64,000 nucleotides of DNA from Polyodon spathula (Eukaryota; Chordata; Actinopteri; Acipenseriformes; Polyodontidae): the NCBI RefSeq assembly GCF_017654505.1, contig NC_054536.1, positions 16,742,294 through 16,806,293 on the forward strand, read 5' to 3'. The position numbers and the translations under genes are program-made. Of the stretch, positions 11,601 through 23,458 are shown one piece after another. Each line of letters starts with the position of its first letter. Position 1 is the stretch's first letter. The notes beneath the pieces are model-generated. The model worked only from the letters and a program-made list of their open reading frames with translations. It was not told the origin of the DNA and did not search any database.

Positions 11601-14600
11601 AATTCAGCCTCTAGAGGCTCTGCTAAGTTGAAGGCATTCCTAGTAGCCTCCACAGACTTACCTCGTAGATGCAGCCAATACTGAAGAGCGGCACCTCCAC
11701 AATAAGCTTGGTCTGGTTGGTGATGATGTAGCCCCGTTGAGCCACCAGCTCAGAGGTAAGCTGGTGTTTCTCAATGTACATGGCCCAGAGGTGGTCCATG
11801 TTCCCACGCATCACTTCAAAGACTATGCTCTTTTCAGTACAAGAGCCCTGGATCACCGGAAGTACTGGGGAGGCAAGAGAAGAGTGAAGAGCATGCTGTA
11901 GCATCAGTGGCTCATCTTTGGTTTATGAATCAAACAGAAAAGGATGGGGTGCCAAGCCATTCTGTGTACAACGGAAGACCCAGCCTGTGACCGGCTTGAA
12001 CAGAGATCCAGATTTTCCCCCAAAAACAGACAAAGTACTACGCTAGTGGTTTGCCTTGGGAGTCTGCAGCGGAAGATGTCTAAAATCCCCAAGTACTTTG
12101 AATCAAATCAAACTTGTTCTCCAGTGATCAAGTCAGGGCCATTTGAAGTCAGAGCTTGAAACACTGTCTTGTATTAGACAGCAGTGTCAGAGGAATAACC
12201 AAAGACATGACTGGACAAAGAGTGCACATATTGGTGGAGGACTATCTACATCGTTAATGTGTTTTTGCAGAGACATTTGGTGCCCTGCAAAGGAAAACAG
12301 AAGCTGGAACCTGAACTTACCCTTCACCTACAGGAAGGCCTTGGAGTACCCGTTTTGTTGAAGCTAAAATCCATGAAGCCTAACATGTAGTTTTATCCCC
12401 ATTCTGAACCCAAGCCAACCTTACAGTAAAGGTTTTGTTCAAGATACAGCAAGTATTATTGCTTTCTAATTCAGGCTTGGAGCTGAAGCACTATAGCAAT
12501 TGTATGCGATTTATACAAATTGTTGTGGGTTTTACAAAGCAATGATCATTCTGCATTTAAAAGGAAATACAAAAAAAATGAAGCCATCTTTACACAAGGG
12601 TTTCTCTTGACGCAAAGATAGTCTCACAAGAGCAAGAATTGCCTAAACCAGGAGAGATTTGAGGGATTTTAAAATATGAACAAAATTAACCTTGAAGGGA
12701 ATCTCCCATAGGAATGCTAACCAGCTTTCAGGAGTGGGGAGTTGAATCTTTGTTTAGTTCATTCTTCCTTTCTGCATTTAGTTGCACCTATTTTAGTTCC
12801 AATAGGTGTTTCTTTGTATTCACTAGAAGCATTGTCCAGTCCAATTTCAATAGAAGGGAGATCCTACATGATTTTGAATTCAAAGAAGGTATTCCAGCAT
12901 AACTAATCCAAAAATAAAACACTTCACCTTGCAAGGCCAATAAAAAACAATCCACCTTTAGTAATGCCATATACAGTTCAGGGTTTAGCCGAGCGCTAGC
13001 AGTTTCTGGCCAGCAGTGATCATAAACTTCAATTAGTAAGATGATACCAATAGGGGTGCATGTCTGCTAGTGTGGTAGCTGTATGCAAAGCCTAAAAAAA
13101 GGTGACAGCATGCTAGCTTGCATGCATGACATTTTCTGGAGGCTTACAAACTAGCTCAAATTGAAAAATGTGGAGACACCAATTCCATGAGTGGGCACAC
13201 AACCCATTCAATCCTTTGGTTGGGAGAGAATTGGTCCAGTCGGTGTTCGGCGACACTTCCCAGCCCCAATACTTACCGACATCCTTAATCTGACACACAA
13301 TGGTTGCAGGGTGGAAATAAGGCTCATTCTCAGGGATGATGTTCAAGGTGTAGTTGATATTCAAGGTAAACTCCCTGACACCATTGCCAATATACTGCCA
13401 GAAGAACAAAAAAAAGGTGCAAGCAGGAACAAAGTCAGCAACTGTACTGGAGAATAGACCAGTATAGCTTGGATCTTGAGCCACTAATGTACAGGCCTGC
13501 TTTCATCCCTACCTTTTGTGGGATGAGTGGATGGGTGAAGGGGACCTTCAGGACAAAAGACTTTGTGCCATTGGGGTGGTGGACCTCAGTTAGCACAATG
13601 CCTTGGTTTATGGCCTCAGGAAGGGTCAAAGGAACCCCATTGATGGTGAAGTTCTTCAGCTCAACGTCAGGGTTGAAGACGCCAAGGGTCACCGTGAAGA
13701 CCTTTTCTGCTGGGATGGTATCTAGGAACACAGACATTTAGAGGTTAGCATTACAGATTTATAGCCAGGTCTAGTGTTATAGTCCAGGAACTCCCAGGGG
13801 AAAGAACAAAGGCAGGCCTAAAGGGGGCCATCATGGTTTAGGCTGCAATACACATTGGCACCAGCACAAGGCCATTAAATTCCATGCTGGCAAGTAGTGT
13901 ACTCACTGTTGACAACAAAGGGGGTCTCAGCAATGAAGGGGGTGCGGACTGGCTTGAAGGAGCGGTGCTGGGTCACTTCCCACAGGTCATCTGCCCACTG
14001 GTGCTCAAGGTATAGGTCAATGGCGTAGATACGGTTGTACTGGTTATTTATGACACGACTCTGGAGAGACAGAAGGGCACGGTCACAAGATTAAAGTTGA
14101 CTCCATTAAAAGCCATCAGAACCAAGGCTGGAAGGTTCATTGGCCAATGGAGTCTGCAAGGAACAGCTCAACATAAATTAACTATGTATTTACTCAGGAC
14201 AGCCAACACTTCTGCCATGGGAGCATGAACCAGGTGTCTGGGATAGTGTGGTCAAAGTGTTTTACAGAAAAAACACCAAGGGCATGCAATCTAGGGATAC
14301 AAGGAGTCTGCAACACATCCAGAAGCTACCTGGCTGTCAGTGAAGGAACTCCATAGCCAAACCCTCCACCCACTTCTGTAAACCCCCCCTTGTTACCTTT
14401 AGGTAGCCACCCTCTGCTCCATAAGGAATGGCAATTTCTATCAAGGTCTCATTGACCTTCAGTTCATAGCTCCGTCTTTGGATAGTGGCAAGGTCAAGCA
14501 GCTTCCCTTCCACACCCATGGAAATATCCTTGTCCTGGAACTTCTCTATATGCAGGACCAGTGGAGTGAGGACTCTGGGTGCTACCCAGGCCAAATGTGT

Positions 14601-17600
14601 ACCATCAAAGGTACCAATATCTAGGAGGGAAAAAGAGGTTTTTGCTTAACTGCTCCATTAGGGAATCCTATACAAGTCCAAGCAGATGGCAATCAATGGC
14701 CAATGGAGAAAATGGCATGATCACAGCCCTTGGTTGAAGGAATCTGTAGTGCTAGCATGCAGAGAGGTTACAAAAGAATTCCTACTAGAATTGACCAGTT
14801 AACAAGGACCACACTATGGCAGTAGTTTCACATGGTCTCTGGACCATGGCAAGACAGCCAAGCATTAGATCTTACTCTTGGTACAGGCAGCGGAAGTGTC
14901 CACCAATAGCAGCATCCACCTTTGCTTGTAGAAGACAGTTGCCCGGATTGCTTCCACTTGGATTCCATTAACCTGGAAGAACATGGAATGAGCTCAAGCA
15001 CAGCAGTGATACAAGTGTGCTTTGAGACACTAATGGAGCAATATGGAACCTTGGCACACCCACCTACATGGACCTCTGCTTAACACACTACAGAAGTAAA
15101 TATTTAGAACCCATCAACTCTCCCCCCCTCCAGTTAAAGGCAATTTTGTAGAGGTCTTACTGTAAGCCTTTCCGATTCAGGCATGTTATAGGGTGAGCGG
15201 AAGAGGATCCTAGTGGAGGTGGAGTTGATCACGTAGCCCCAAGACTGAGCCAGGGAGGCATTCATGGATTTTGCTGGCTGTCCAGTCTTGTGGAACACAA
15301 CCTGCCACACTGACATTACAGCTTCCTGGGCCTGGAACACAGGAGACACAGCAGCTGCGCAGAAGGTCTAGGGACTGGGGTAGGAGGCAAGTAACCAGCT
15401 TGACTGGGAAAGTATAGAGTGATTGTAGTAGTCAAGACCCAAGCTCCAAAGCTTGTTCAAGACACTTCATTTATACAGGTGAGCAGCAAGTCACATGCCT
15501 GCATAGACTACAAAATTACAAGGGGCACAAGTTGTGTGGAGCAAAGTCATTGACCAAGTTACAAATCTGTGGCGGAATTACCCGTAGCTCCAGGTTAGTA
15601 CATAGGAAGGCAGCGTGAGCATTTGCAGACTGCAATCGTGTCTTACTAAAGATGAGCTATACAGCAGCCAGCAAGATGCTACTGTGGGCTGGATAGCAGC
15701 TTGTATTCTACCCTATACAAATTGCTATGCTGCAGGAACATCTTCAGACCAAATTAGTGGTTTTACTCACTGCAGGGAGAGCAGCTTGCCAGTCTTCAGT
15801 ATTCATCCCTTCCTGAGCAATAACTGGCACATTCCTCCTTACAGAAATCTACAGGAAAAGGGGATACTGTTACACAACCAATTAGGTTCAGAGCTCCCTA
15901 TACGTAATGATCTTTGAGCCCGTCACTCTACTAGAAGTAGATGCCAGATCAGTAAAGAGGAGCCCCGTTAGCAGGTACGGGACTATACTGGAAAAAGGGA
16001 TTAGCACCAACAAACACAGAAACAATCAATCGTTCTTGAATGATCATTTTACATGATCACTAAACTGCTGTACAGCAACATTTTATTTAGCACGTCAGTG
16101 CAGTTTCAATTACCATCCACTTCCACAAGTGTGCTTTAGCTAGAGTGGAATTCCACATAGGGTGGGTGAAGTCTGGAAAATTGCCTATGGAGAGAACCAG
16201 ATGCTGCTCTGGAATTTTGAATGCCAAATCTGTGAAGCACAGCCTTGCTGAAGTGTAGCAAGTGCTTCAAGGAGGGGGAAGTCTACGTAAAGTGTAGAGC
16301 CATGAAATTTACAGAACCCATTTGGAGCATCTGGGTGAAAAACAACCTTGTTGGTTTCTCGTCAGGTTAAGCTGTAAACATTTTTAAAAAAGTGCACATT
16401 TATGCAGATATGGGAAGCAGGTGGCAGCACAATAGTTAGTGCAAAGATGCAAGTTTCCAGACACTCCAATAGTTAATTCTGTGCAAGACTTGCAAATTAC
16501 TGTTTGGTATTCTGTCCTAAACCAGTTGCAATATGTTGACAAGTTAAATAAGGGACCACAGTGGTTGAATTAGATTACACATTTGTTTATTGCAACTGGG
16601 CTACCACAATGGAACAAAGATTGTAAAGGGTTACCTCCATGTAGTTCTCTTCACAGACGATTTCGCGGGGGTACCATTGCTTGGCCATACTGCAGGTCAT
16701 AGAGAACGGGAAGTAAGTCTCTCTGCTGAACTGGTCGATGCGAACGAAACGGAATCTCAAGCTGAACTCTGAATCATCCTGAAAATGAAAAGCCATTAGG
16801 TTAACATGGCGACACGGGCTTGTAATAAATAGTGGCATACATACGGAGCTGGTCGTGTGGCCGCACCTTGCTGGAGACGTGACAAGCAAGGAAAGAAGCT
16901 CTGAATACCAGGTCGCCGGGGATATTAACGGAGTAGGTAAATCCACAGGATGCGGAGTAGGCATCGTCCAGAGAGTGAATGCCGTCGTTACCTAAAAGCA
17001 AAGACGTTTAATTGTATGCATTTGCAGGATGCTTCAAAATACAAGTTACTGTTACCGAGCAAATCCTGTTTACCAATGATATCGAAGCGGAAATTCCCTC
17101 CAATTAGGAAGCTTCTTTTAGTCGTCATCCAGAAGTATCGGTCCCGACACTCGTTAACAAAGGTTCCTGCGGGCAGAGAGGCGATACTTGCAATAGTTCG
17201 CTAACTACACTTTACTCAACACAAAGAACTAACCGGTACACACCCGAGTGGTTTGTACAGTTAAATGCGCAACACAACGGGTTATACGGGCAGATAATGT
17301 GCTTTTAAAAGCAAGACCGTTCTTGGACAGAGACGACTTGTAACATTTCAAACCATTTAAGCAGTTCGACTGTCGCCTACAAGAGCATGCAATAGTTAAA
17401 CAAACAGCACTTGCCTGGTGGCGCTTGAGCCTTCACATCCAAAGGTAACAGCATACACAATGCAACCCTGAGGGGAGAGACAGAATAAATGTTACTCATC
17501 GACACATTCTATACAAACTCGGGTGCACTCAAGCACCACACACACCTTCATCGCAGCAACGTAAGAATACACACACACACATATACCAATGAAACACGGC

Positions 17601-17677
17601 AACGATAACGAATAACCAAACAGATTTTAAACACACCGAACTTACCCTAAAAGAAGCTTAAAATCCACGATACCCAT
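5634..17677 (-). CDS. ZPAX-like egg-envelope glycoprotein, copy A (23 exons, 952 aa)
   Basis: Probable structural egg-coat glycoprotein, made in the oocyte and polymerising through its ZP module. Exons 1 to 23 are: 17646-17677, 17415-17467, 17074-17166, 16867-16991, 16635-16778, 15771-15848, 15161-15331, 14876-14972, 14397-14620, 13907-14060, 13513-13721, 13277-13394, 11662-11864, 11287-11404, 10496-10665, 10123-10220, 8690-8823, 8525-8575, 8176-8359, 6545-6680, 6253-6340, 6057-6140, 5634-5728. Phases join without a stop. The signal peptide core is LLLGVALCMLLPL. Residues 29 to about 600 hold ZP-N-like segments such as ECRDRYFW and REIVCEENYME. The ZP-N cysteines are in exons 15-17 (VCMPNG, DKTCKP, NTCGT, IRCRYP). 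ZP-C is in exons 19-21 (LQDCWA, GCLASGD, MYFHCLAVVC). A transmembrane segment covers about 930-948, followed by a short tail. Sequons include NGT, NFT and NQT. Length and layout fit ZPAX; the exact subtype is inferred. Confidence 0.88.
7432..7541. repeat. Palindrome cluster in ZPAX intron 19, copy A
   Basis: Three inverted repeats lie in about 110 bp: a perfect 24-bp palindrome at 7432-7455 centred on AATATT, ATGGTC-ttt-GACCAT at 7500-7514, and TGACCAC-ctcga-GTGGTCA at 7523-7541. The 24-bp palindrome recurs at 34,930-34,953 and 59,698-59,721. Function is unknown. Confidence 0.8.
8957..10020 (+). mobile_element. Tc1/mariner transposon remnant in ZPAX intron 16, copy A
   Basis: Decayed DNA transposon inserted in the intron between exons 16 and 17, opposite in orientation to the gene. 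The plus strand carries degraded transposase pieces: VWHQPKELYSSKCLVPT near 9,540, then WGTFSWHGLGALIPLEGKL and FQDDIAPAS, which resemble the Tc1-family DDE core. Ends begin GGACAA and finish TTGTCC. Frames are interrupted. The same remnant sits at the same place in units B and C, so it predates the duplication. Confidence 0.7.
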
Positions 17678-17777
17678 CCTTCTTGCTAAAGCCTGTGACA
17701 AACCCCCACGCTGCCGCTTTTGTATTTACAATAAAGAAACAGATATACTCGCTTGCTAGAGGCGCGCTGGTTACATG

Positions 17778-17786
17778 TATATAAAG
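17778..17786. promoter_or_regulatory. TATA-like element upstream of ZPAX copy A
   Basis: TATATAAAG on the plus strand (CTTTATATA on the gene strand), about 100 bases upstream of the start codon at 17,675-17,677. It is identical in unit B at 45,371-45,379. Placement suits a short 5' UTR, though the better TATA match faces away from the gene. Confidence 0.45.
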
Positions 17787-17821
17787 CCGCCTGAATTAGC
17801 TTGCACCCAGTCGGGGCGCAG

Positions 17822-17827
17822 CACCTG
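17822..17827. promoter_or_regulatory. E-box CACCTG upstream of ZPAX copy A
   Basis: A CANNTG element about 145 bases upstream of the start codon and about 35 bases beyond the TATA-like element. Oocyte factor FIGLA is known to act through an E-box in vertebrate ZP promoters, so this is a candidate oocyte-specific site. That link is inference. Confidence 0.4.
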
Positions 17828-17993
17828 AGCTTAATAATTAGTTTACTGTAATTATCTTAATTATTACAAAGAGGAACGTGTTCATCACTCGCACCCCCCG
17901 AGGTAAAGCCGGGGACTGTTGGGCAATAATATAAATACACATAATACAGTAGCGCTAAATGTACGCTGCAATTTATACAGTTTTGCTGTTTTA

Positions 17994-18110
17994 TAGTGAT
18001 GGGAATATTGAAGCCTCGTGACACTGAGCCGTGAACCAGCGCTTCACCAAAAGGTTCACTGATCTGAATCACCCGCAGCGCTTCGTACTTTAGTGCCACC
18101 TAATGGTAGA
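17994..18110. repeat. hAT-like short element fragment (copy A)
   Basis: The stretch starts AGTGATGGGAATATTGAAGC and ends near GCCACCTAATGG, resembling ends and internal motifs of fish hAT-type non-autonomous elements. It has no coding capacity and is matched at 45,587-45,703 in unit B. Family assignment is from memory of motif style. Confidence 0.35.
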
Positions 18111-18755
18111 TCTGCACAACACAATGTCCTTGAAGTTAAGGCATTACCAAAATGTACCGGAACTATCAATAACAGTGACACTGTGGACAGCCACACCGTT
18201 AGTTTACAGAGAAGGCAATAACCCTTAACATATTTTTGATACACATTATTAAGCAATTATTAATGCTCTCAATTACTGTATCTTCTGAAATGTTGGTTTA
18301 CATACAAAGTACATGGTAAGGTATCTTGGGTGCTTCGTAATCCATAGTAATTTAAACATGTAAAATGAATGCCGGAAAGAAGTACTCGCAAAGTTCTTTG
18401 TGAAGGAAACCAAAAATCACAAAATGGTTTCTTTGGCTACAGATGGTTTAATAATCGACCGGCTCCTTGCTAATAAAACAGACAACATTTATACTGGTCT
18501 CTTGAAAAATGACTCGACCTTGTAAATATGTTAAGCTTTTCCTTCATCTTCCTTCATAACTTCTTTATACGAGGGATTAACAGTTTGCTTTTTATTCATG
18601 TATTTAAAATTGTCTGGATGTATTGATTCACTAAAATAATATGAATCATGTTATCATTTAAGGTCATACTGGAGGCGATCTAATTAAATCGTCATTTTCA
18701 ATCACAAGAAATTTAAGGGCATATGCAAAGATCGAATGCACAACTGAGAGAGAAC
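18111..18755. other. Spacer upstream of ZPAX copy A
   Basis: AT-rich spacer between the hAT-like fragment and the DIRS remnant. It is nearly identical to 45,704-46,348 in unit B. I see no gene or RNA here. Confidence 0.6.
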
Positions 18756-19519
18756 ATGACTGCCAATGATAGTTTTGGGATATACCTGCTTGTCAGGTAT
18801 TTGCTGAGCATTTTATATCAAAGCTCCGATAGGCAGCTCCGCGGAGTGACGTCCCCGGATCCCGCCTCACCAGGGTAATAAATAGTCACTGAGCGGAGAA
18901 TCAGTCTCTTTGCATTGAATCCGCAAATGCGAGTGATGCGACCTCACAAGGTTGGCAGTCATCTTCTCTTTCAGGAAACCGGGGTTACATCCGTAACCTA
19001 TCTTTCACTTTCAATTCAAAGATGACCGCCAATTACACTTTTGGGAAAGTATACCACAGCCGTCGTGAGGGAGAAAGAGTGGACAGCATCTGAGGGACAT
19101 CTCTCTAGCACTATCTAGGGCTGGTGGTGTGAGCGTGCAACCTCAAGGACCCTGGCGCCTATTAAAGGCATAGAGGGATCTACAATAGTAAGTCAGTAGA
19201 ACCTTGTAAATGTACGCGGGGTAGCCGCAGTACATATATTGGTCAACGAGGCACCTCTGAAGAGGGCCCATGACATAGCCACACCTCTGACTGAGTGTGT
19301 GGCCACCCTCCCAGTTGGGAGTAGGCCGGCATTAGTATACGCAGTTGAAACCTTGTCCACAATCCAATGGGACAGTCACTGCTTAGAGAGGGCTTGACCT
19401 CGGGTCCGTTCACCATGACAAACGAAGAGCTGGTCAGACTGACGCAGAGCTCTCGTTCTATTAACATAGCATCTCAATGTCGGAACTGGGCAGAGGGAAT
19501 GTAATCTCCTATTTGACTC

Positions 19520-19790
19520 CTACACCAAAGGGGGTGGGAGGTGGAAAACCTCTAGTTCCACTGATTGATTCAAGTGAAATGAAGGAGACAACAGGGTTTG
19601 TTGCAACGATACCTTGATTCTATCGTCCCAAACGTGCATACAGGAACTGTGCACTGACAGAGCCTGTAGCTCACTGACCTGCTTAGCAGAGGTGAGAGCC
19701 TCCAGTACGACCTCTAGACTCCATTGTGAGAGGACGTCCTTTATCGGAGGATGTAACCTCCGAGCACCCTCATACACTTAGATGTTTTTG
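19520..19790 (-). pseudogene. DIRS tyrosine recombinase fragment (unit A)
   Basis: A minus-strand peptide with PIKDVLSQWSLEVVLEALTS, then SAKQVSELQALS and FHLNQSVELEVFHLPP, which matches the tyrosine-recombinase core of fish DIRS-like elements. The expected box-I arginine (KRVSEL in unit B) is glutamine here. About 86 bp present in unit B between the two motifs is missing. It is non-functional. Confidence 0.7.
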
Positions 19791-21215
19791 TGCAGCCACC
19801 GGGCCAGCTATACACGAGGTCTAAAAAAGCAACCACTTCTATATTTCAGTTCATTCAATATAACACTCTCTCAAAAACTAAAACATAGTTTCAGTACCTT
19901 ATAGCAATACACCCAATACATGTGAGATATAATATTGTAGATAATATGCTTACCTCCTATTATAAGGAAAAGTAGCGTGAACAAAGGAATCAGAATTGTC
20001 TTGTGGAGATCTGCAAATGATGGACCACGTCACTCTGCCAAGCTGAGTCTTGATTGTGGTACCTCATTGTAAAAGATATAAGTTTTTATAGGTTTTTGTC
20101 TCCATTGCAATACATGGAGAGACTTAGAAATCACTTCTTATCTTTCTTTGGCACGCAACAACCTAAAAATTTAGAGCCATATGTCAGCAACTTTTTAAGA
20201 TATGACACCCTTTCCAAACACTTGACCATGATCTCATCCGCTCATTTCTCTACCCCTCCTTTATCTAAAAAGTTAGGTGAAATATAGTTCACTATTCCTT
20301 TATTTTATATGTGTATACAAAAAGAATAATGTTACTTTGAGTATATGAGTGCTGTTTAAAATATATACAACACTATCAGTTATGATTATATTTGATTGTG
20401 TATTTGGTGCCTAAGTACATATTCCCTTACACCATTTTATTTTTCAAATTAGTTTTCCTTCTCTCTTAACAGGCGTGTGCTTAACAGATATTATAGGGAA
20501 CTTCCATCTTATGTTTTTCCAATATAGAGTATCTCTTCATGGATAATCTATTTGTTTTTTATTTAAGTGTAAGACTATAATGTCTCTGTCCTATGAGTTT
20601 CTTAACAGCATGAACTCAGCTGAACTGCGGACGACCTCCTATTTTTTTCAGTAGCACACAAACCAGCTAAAACCGGTTCGCTAGTGGTACACCAATCTTC
20701 CCAATTTCCAGCGATGAGCAATGTTCCCCCTTCTTCTAGGGTGAGAAGATAATTTCCTTCGTTAAATTTTAACCTTGACGCTATGATCCTTTTGATAAAA
20801 GAATTCTCGCTCTGCGTGCCAACTATACCTCCCTTTACCAGGCACGGCTTTCTCTAAAAAACAGGCACACAGAAAATTCGGGAAGAAAGTTCACATGAAG
20901 TTTACCTTTTTCAAAACCTATCCTCTACTTTTAAAATTACTTTTTATTATCTGTTTAAGCTTCTTATTTTATATTTCAAACAACATCTCTTTATGTTGCA
21001 TCATCTTTTAACTCAGAGTCAAACCAAACAGTTTATTCCCTATGGCACACGATTACTAACTATTTTAAATGTAAACTTATCTTGATGAGAAACAATTTCA
21101 TGTCTATTATTATAACAGGCAGTGTTGAACCATGAGCCTTAGCTACTGGGATTCTCCATACAAAGGGATTCAATGTTTTACTGACCAGCCTAGCTGATTC
21201 AACGTTACTTGGGAC
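19765..21215. other. Unit A-specific 1.45-kb insertion or replacement inside the DIRS remnant
   Basis: Unit B has about 110 unrelated bases here (47,396-47,503). The unit A segment is AT-rich. On the minus strand it has an open stretch from about 20,850 to 20,610 without a start codon (contains IAGNWEDWCTTSEP). Further on, near 20,030-19,960, a strongly hydrophobic stretch reads TILIPLFTLLFLIIGG. The second lies just before a GTAAGC that could be a splice donor. I do not recognise either. A retroelement envelope scrap or an orphan exon are both possible. Confidence 0.45.
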
Positions 21216-21319
21216 ACCCGCCTCTAGTAGATCTTGCAGAAATTATAATATAACTGTTATAGGGCAATACATGCTGGCCATGCAGCAGTTTTGAAAATAT
21301 TTCCATTTATAGGCGTACA

Positions 21320-22160
21320 ATGCTCTTCCGGAAGAAGTCCGAGCATTTTGTAGTGTACTCACTACTGCGTCTCAGATCCCTAGGGCGGACAGACTGTCCC
21401 GTTCCCCACAGTTGGAGTCTGCCCGGTTCTGGGTGCCTGAGGGTGCCTTTTGCCCGACTGAGGAGATCCATGCACACCGGGATCTACCAGGGCTGGCCAT
21501 GCAGCAGTTGCAGAAATTCGAAAACCAGGTTCACCTGGGCCATTTGGGGTCCACCAGGAGAACTGCCACCTCCTCTCTCCTGACCTTCTCGAGGAAAGCA
21601 GGGAACAGCGGTATAGGCGGGAAAGCGTATAAAGGCAATTTGGGCCATTCGTGCGCTAAGGCGTCGATGCCTAGTGGACCTCCACGTACGCAACCACTGA
21701 CATGTTGTCCGTGTGGACAAGGACATGTTTTTTGCGGAGCACAAAGAGAAAATATTGCAGAGCGAGGTGGACTGCTCTCAGCTCTAGCACATTTATGTCC
21801 AGGATCCACGGACTCCTCTACCTGCCCAGACCACCTCCCGACCAGAGCTGGACGCATCTGTCATGAGCACTTGACGCCTTTACTCAGGTGAGGGACTTGC
21901 CTCCACCAGCGTAGCGCTCTCCAGCACAGACGAGACACTGTCAGCCCATGTCTGAAAGGCATTGTGCTAGGCTTGAAGCGGTCGCATGTGAAGTAACCCC
22001 AGTTGAACGGCTGAAGATGATGCAGCAATCAGACCCAGTAGTTTCTGACACAACACTAACTGCACTGTGAACCTTGGTTGAAACAGGGCCAGGCAGTTGC
22101 AAATAGCAGCTAACCTGTCATCTGACAGGTGACTCGCATTGGAAGGGAATCCAGCCATTG
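21320..22160 (-). pseudogene. DIRS reverse transcriptase and RNase H remnant (unit A)
   Basis: Minus-strand frames carry DDRLAAICNCLALFQPRF and LGLLHMRP, typical of the DIRS reverse-transcriptase C-terminus, then LSALAHL, ALAHEWPKLPLYAFPP and FLEKVRREE, typical of the RNase H and linker region. Pieces are in different frames and interrupted. Confidence 0.65.
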
Positions 22161-22469
22161 ACCCAAATTTCCAGGTGTTGTCTAAAAAGGTGTGTCTTGA
22201 GGAGGTGCCGGAAGGTGGTCAGGGACTGGGCGTTTCTGACATACGTAGGAGGGTCGTTCCACCACTGCAGGGCGAGGGTGGGCAAGGAGCAGGCTCTGGA
22301 GGCAGGGGAGCATAGAGCAGGTACAGCCAGTCTTCTAGGGCAGGCAGAGCGGAGAGGCCGAGTGGGGATGTAGGGAGATGTGAGGGTCTGAAAGGTAGCT
22401 GGGTGCAGTCTGGTCAAGGCATCGGTAGGCGAGTACAAGAGTCTTGAACAGGATGCGAGCGGTGATCTT
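22161..22469 (-). pseudogene. L2-type LINE reverse-transcriptase C-terminal scrap (unit A)
   Basis: A minus-strand peptide with LTSPYIPTRPLRSACPRRLA, PTLALQWWNDPP and FRHLLKTHLFRQHL, the usual C-terminal end of L2-like or related non-LTR reverse transcriptases. It is truncated at the 5' side, and its downstream flank is split by CR1-3. Unit B holds the same scrap uninterrupted at 48,626-48,925. Confidence 0.6.
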
Positions 22470-23453
22470 AAGAACATAAGAACATAAGAAAGTTTACAAA
22501 CGAGAGGAGGCCACTCGGCCCATCTTGCTCTTTTGGTTGTTAGCAGCTTACTTATCCCAGAATCTCATCAAGTAGCTTCTTGAAGGATCCCAGGGTGTCA
22601 GCTTCAACAACATTACTGGGGAGTTGATTCCAGACCCTGACAATTCTCTGTGTAAAAAAGTGCCTCCTATTTTCTGTTCTGAATGCCCCTTTGTCTAATC
22701 TCCATTTGTGACCCCTGGTCCTTGTTTCTTTTTTCAGGCTGAAAAAGTCCCTTGGGTCAACACTGTCAGTACCTTTTAGAATTTTGAATGCTTGAATTAG
22801 GTCGCCACGTAGTCTTCTTTGTCCAAGACTGAACAGATTCAATGCTTTTATCCTGTCTGCATATGACATGCCTTTTAAGCCCGGAATAATTCTGGTCGCT
22901 CTTCTTTGCACTCTTCCTAGAGCAGCAATATCTTTTTTATAGTGAGGTGACCAGAACTGCACACAATATTCAAGATGAGGTCTTTCTAGTGCATTGTACA
23001 GTTTTAACATTACTTCCCTTGATTTAAATTCAACACTTTTCACAATGTATCCGAGCATCTTGTTAGCCTTTTTTATAGCTTCCCCACATTGTCTAGATGA
23101 AGACATTTCTGAGTCAACAAAAACTCCTAGGTCTTTTTCATAGATTCCTTCTCCAATTTCAGTATCTCCCATATGATAGTTATAATGTACATTTTTATTT
23201 CCTGCGTGCAGTACCTTACACTTTTCTCTATTAAATGTCATTTGCCATGTGTCTGCCCAGTTCTGAATCTTGTCTAGATCATTTTGAATGACCTTTGCTG
23301 CTGCAACAGTGTTTGCCACTCCTCCTACTTTTGTGTCGTCTGCAAATTTAACAAGTTTGCTTACTATACCAGAATCTAAATCATTAATGTAGATTAGGAA
23401 TAGCAGAGGACCTAATACTGATCCATGTGGTACACCACTGGTTACCACACTCC
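22470..23453 (-). mobile_element. 5'-truncated CR1 LINE (CR1-3)
   Basis: About 984 bp with the CR1 octamer tail at its 3' end (plus-strand left edge). The RT frame is open for about 298 codons from 23,448, including FADDTKVGG, then stops at the 5' truncation. It interrupts a sequence that is continuous in unit B at 48,910-48,935. ATCTT flanks it at 22,465-22,469 and 23,454-23,458, a likely 5-bp target-site duplication. Confidence 0.9.
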
Positions 23454-23458
23454 ATCTT

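Larger units (their letters stand above)
18756..22160 (-). mobile_element. Decayed DIRS-type tyrosine-recombinase retrotransposon, unit A
   Basis: On the minus strand, read 5' to 3', the pieces are a reverse-transcriptase end (CLALFQPRFTVQLVLCQKLL near 22,090), an RNase H region (LSTRTTCQWL near 21,700, FPPIPLFPAFLEKVRREEV near 21,600) and a tyrosine recombinase piece (19,790-19,520). The 3' end near 18,980-19,000 has GGTTACGGATGTAACC, a pattern I associate with fish DIRS-like ends. A motif near GACTGCCAATGA recurs about 265 bp apart (18,758 and 19,023). A 1.45-kb stretch (19,765-21,215) replaces sequence found in unit B. All frames are broken. Confidence 0.72.

Noticed and set aside
12293..12340. 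Possible extra ZPAX exon between exons 12 and 13
   Set aside because: A splice-like GTAAGT and acceptor-like tract exist, but exon 12 joins exon 13 in perfect phase without it and no coding stretch fits.
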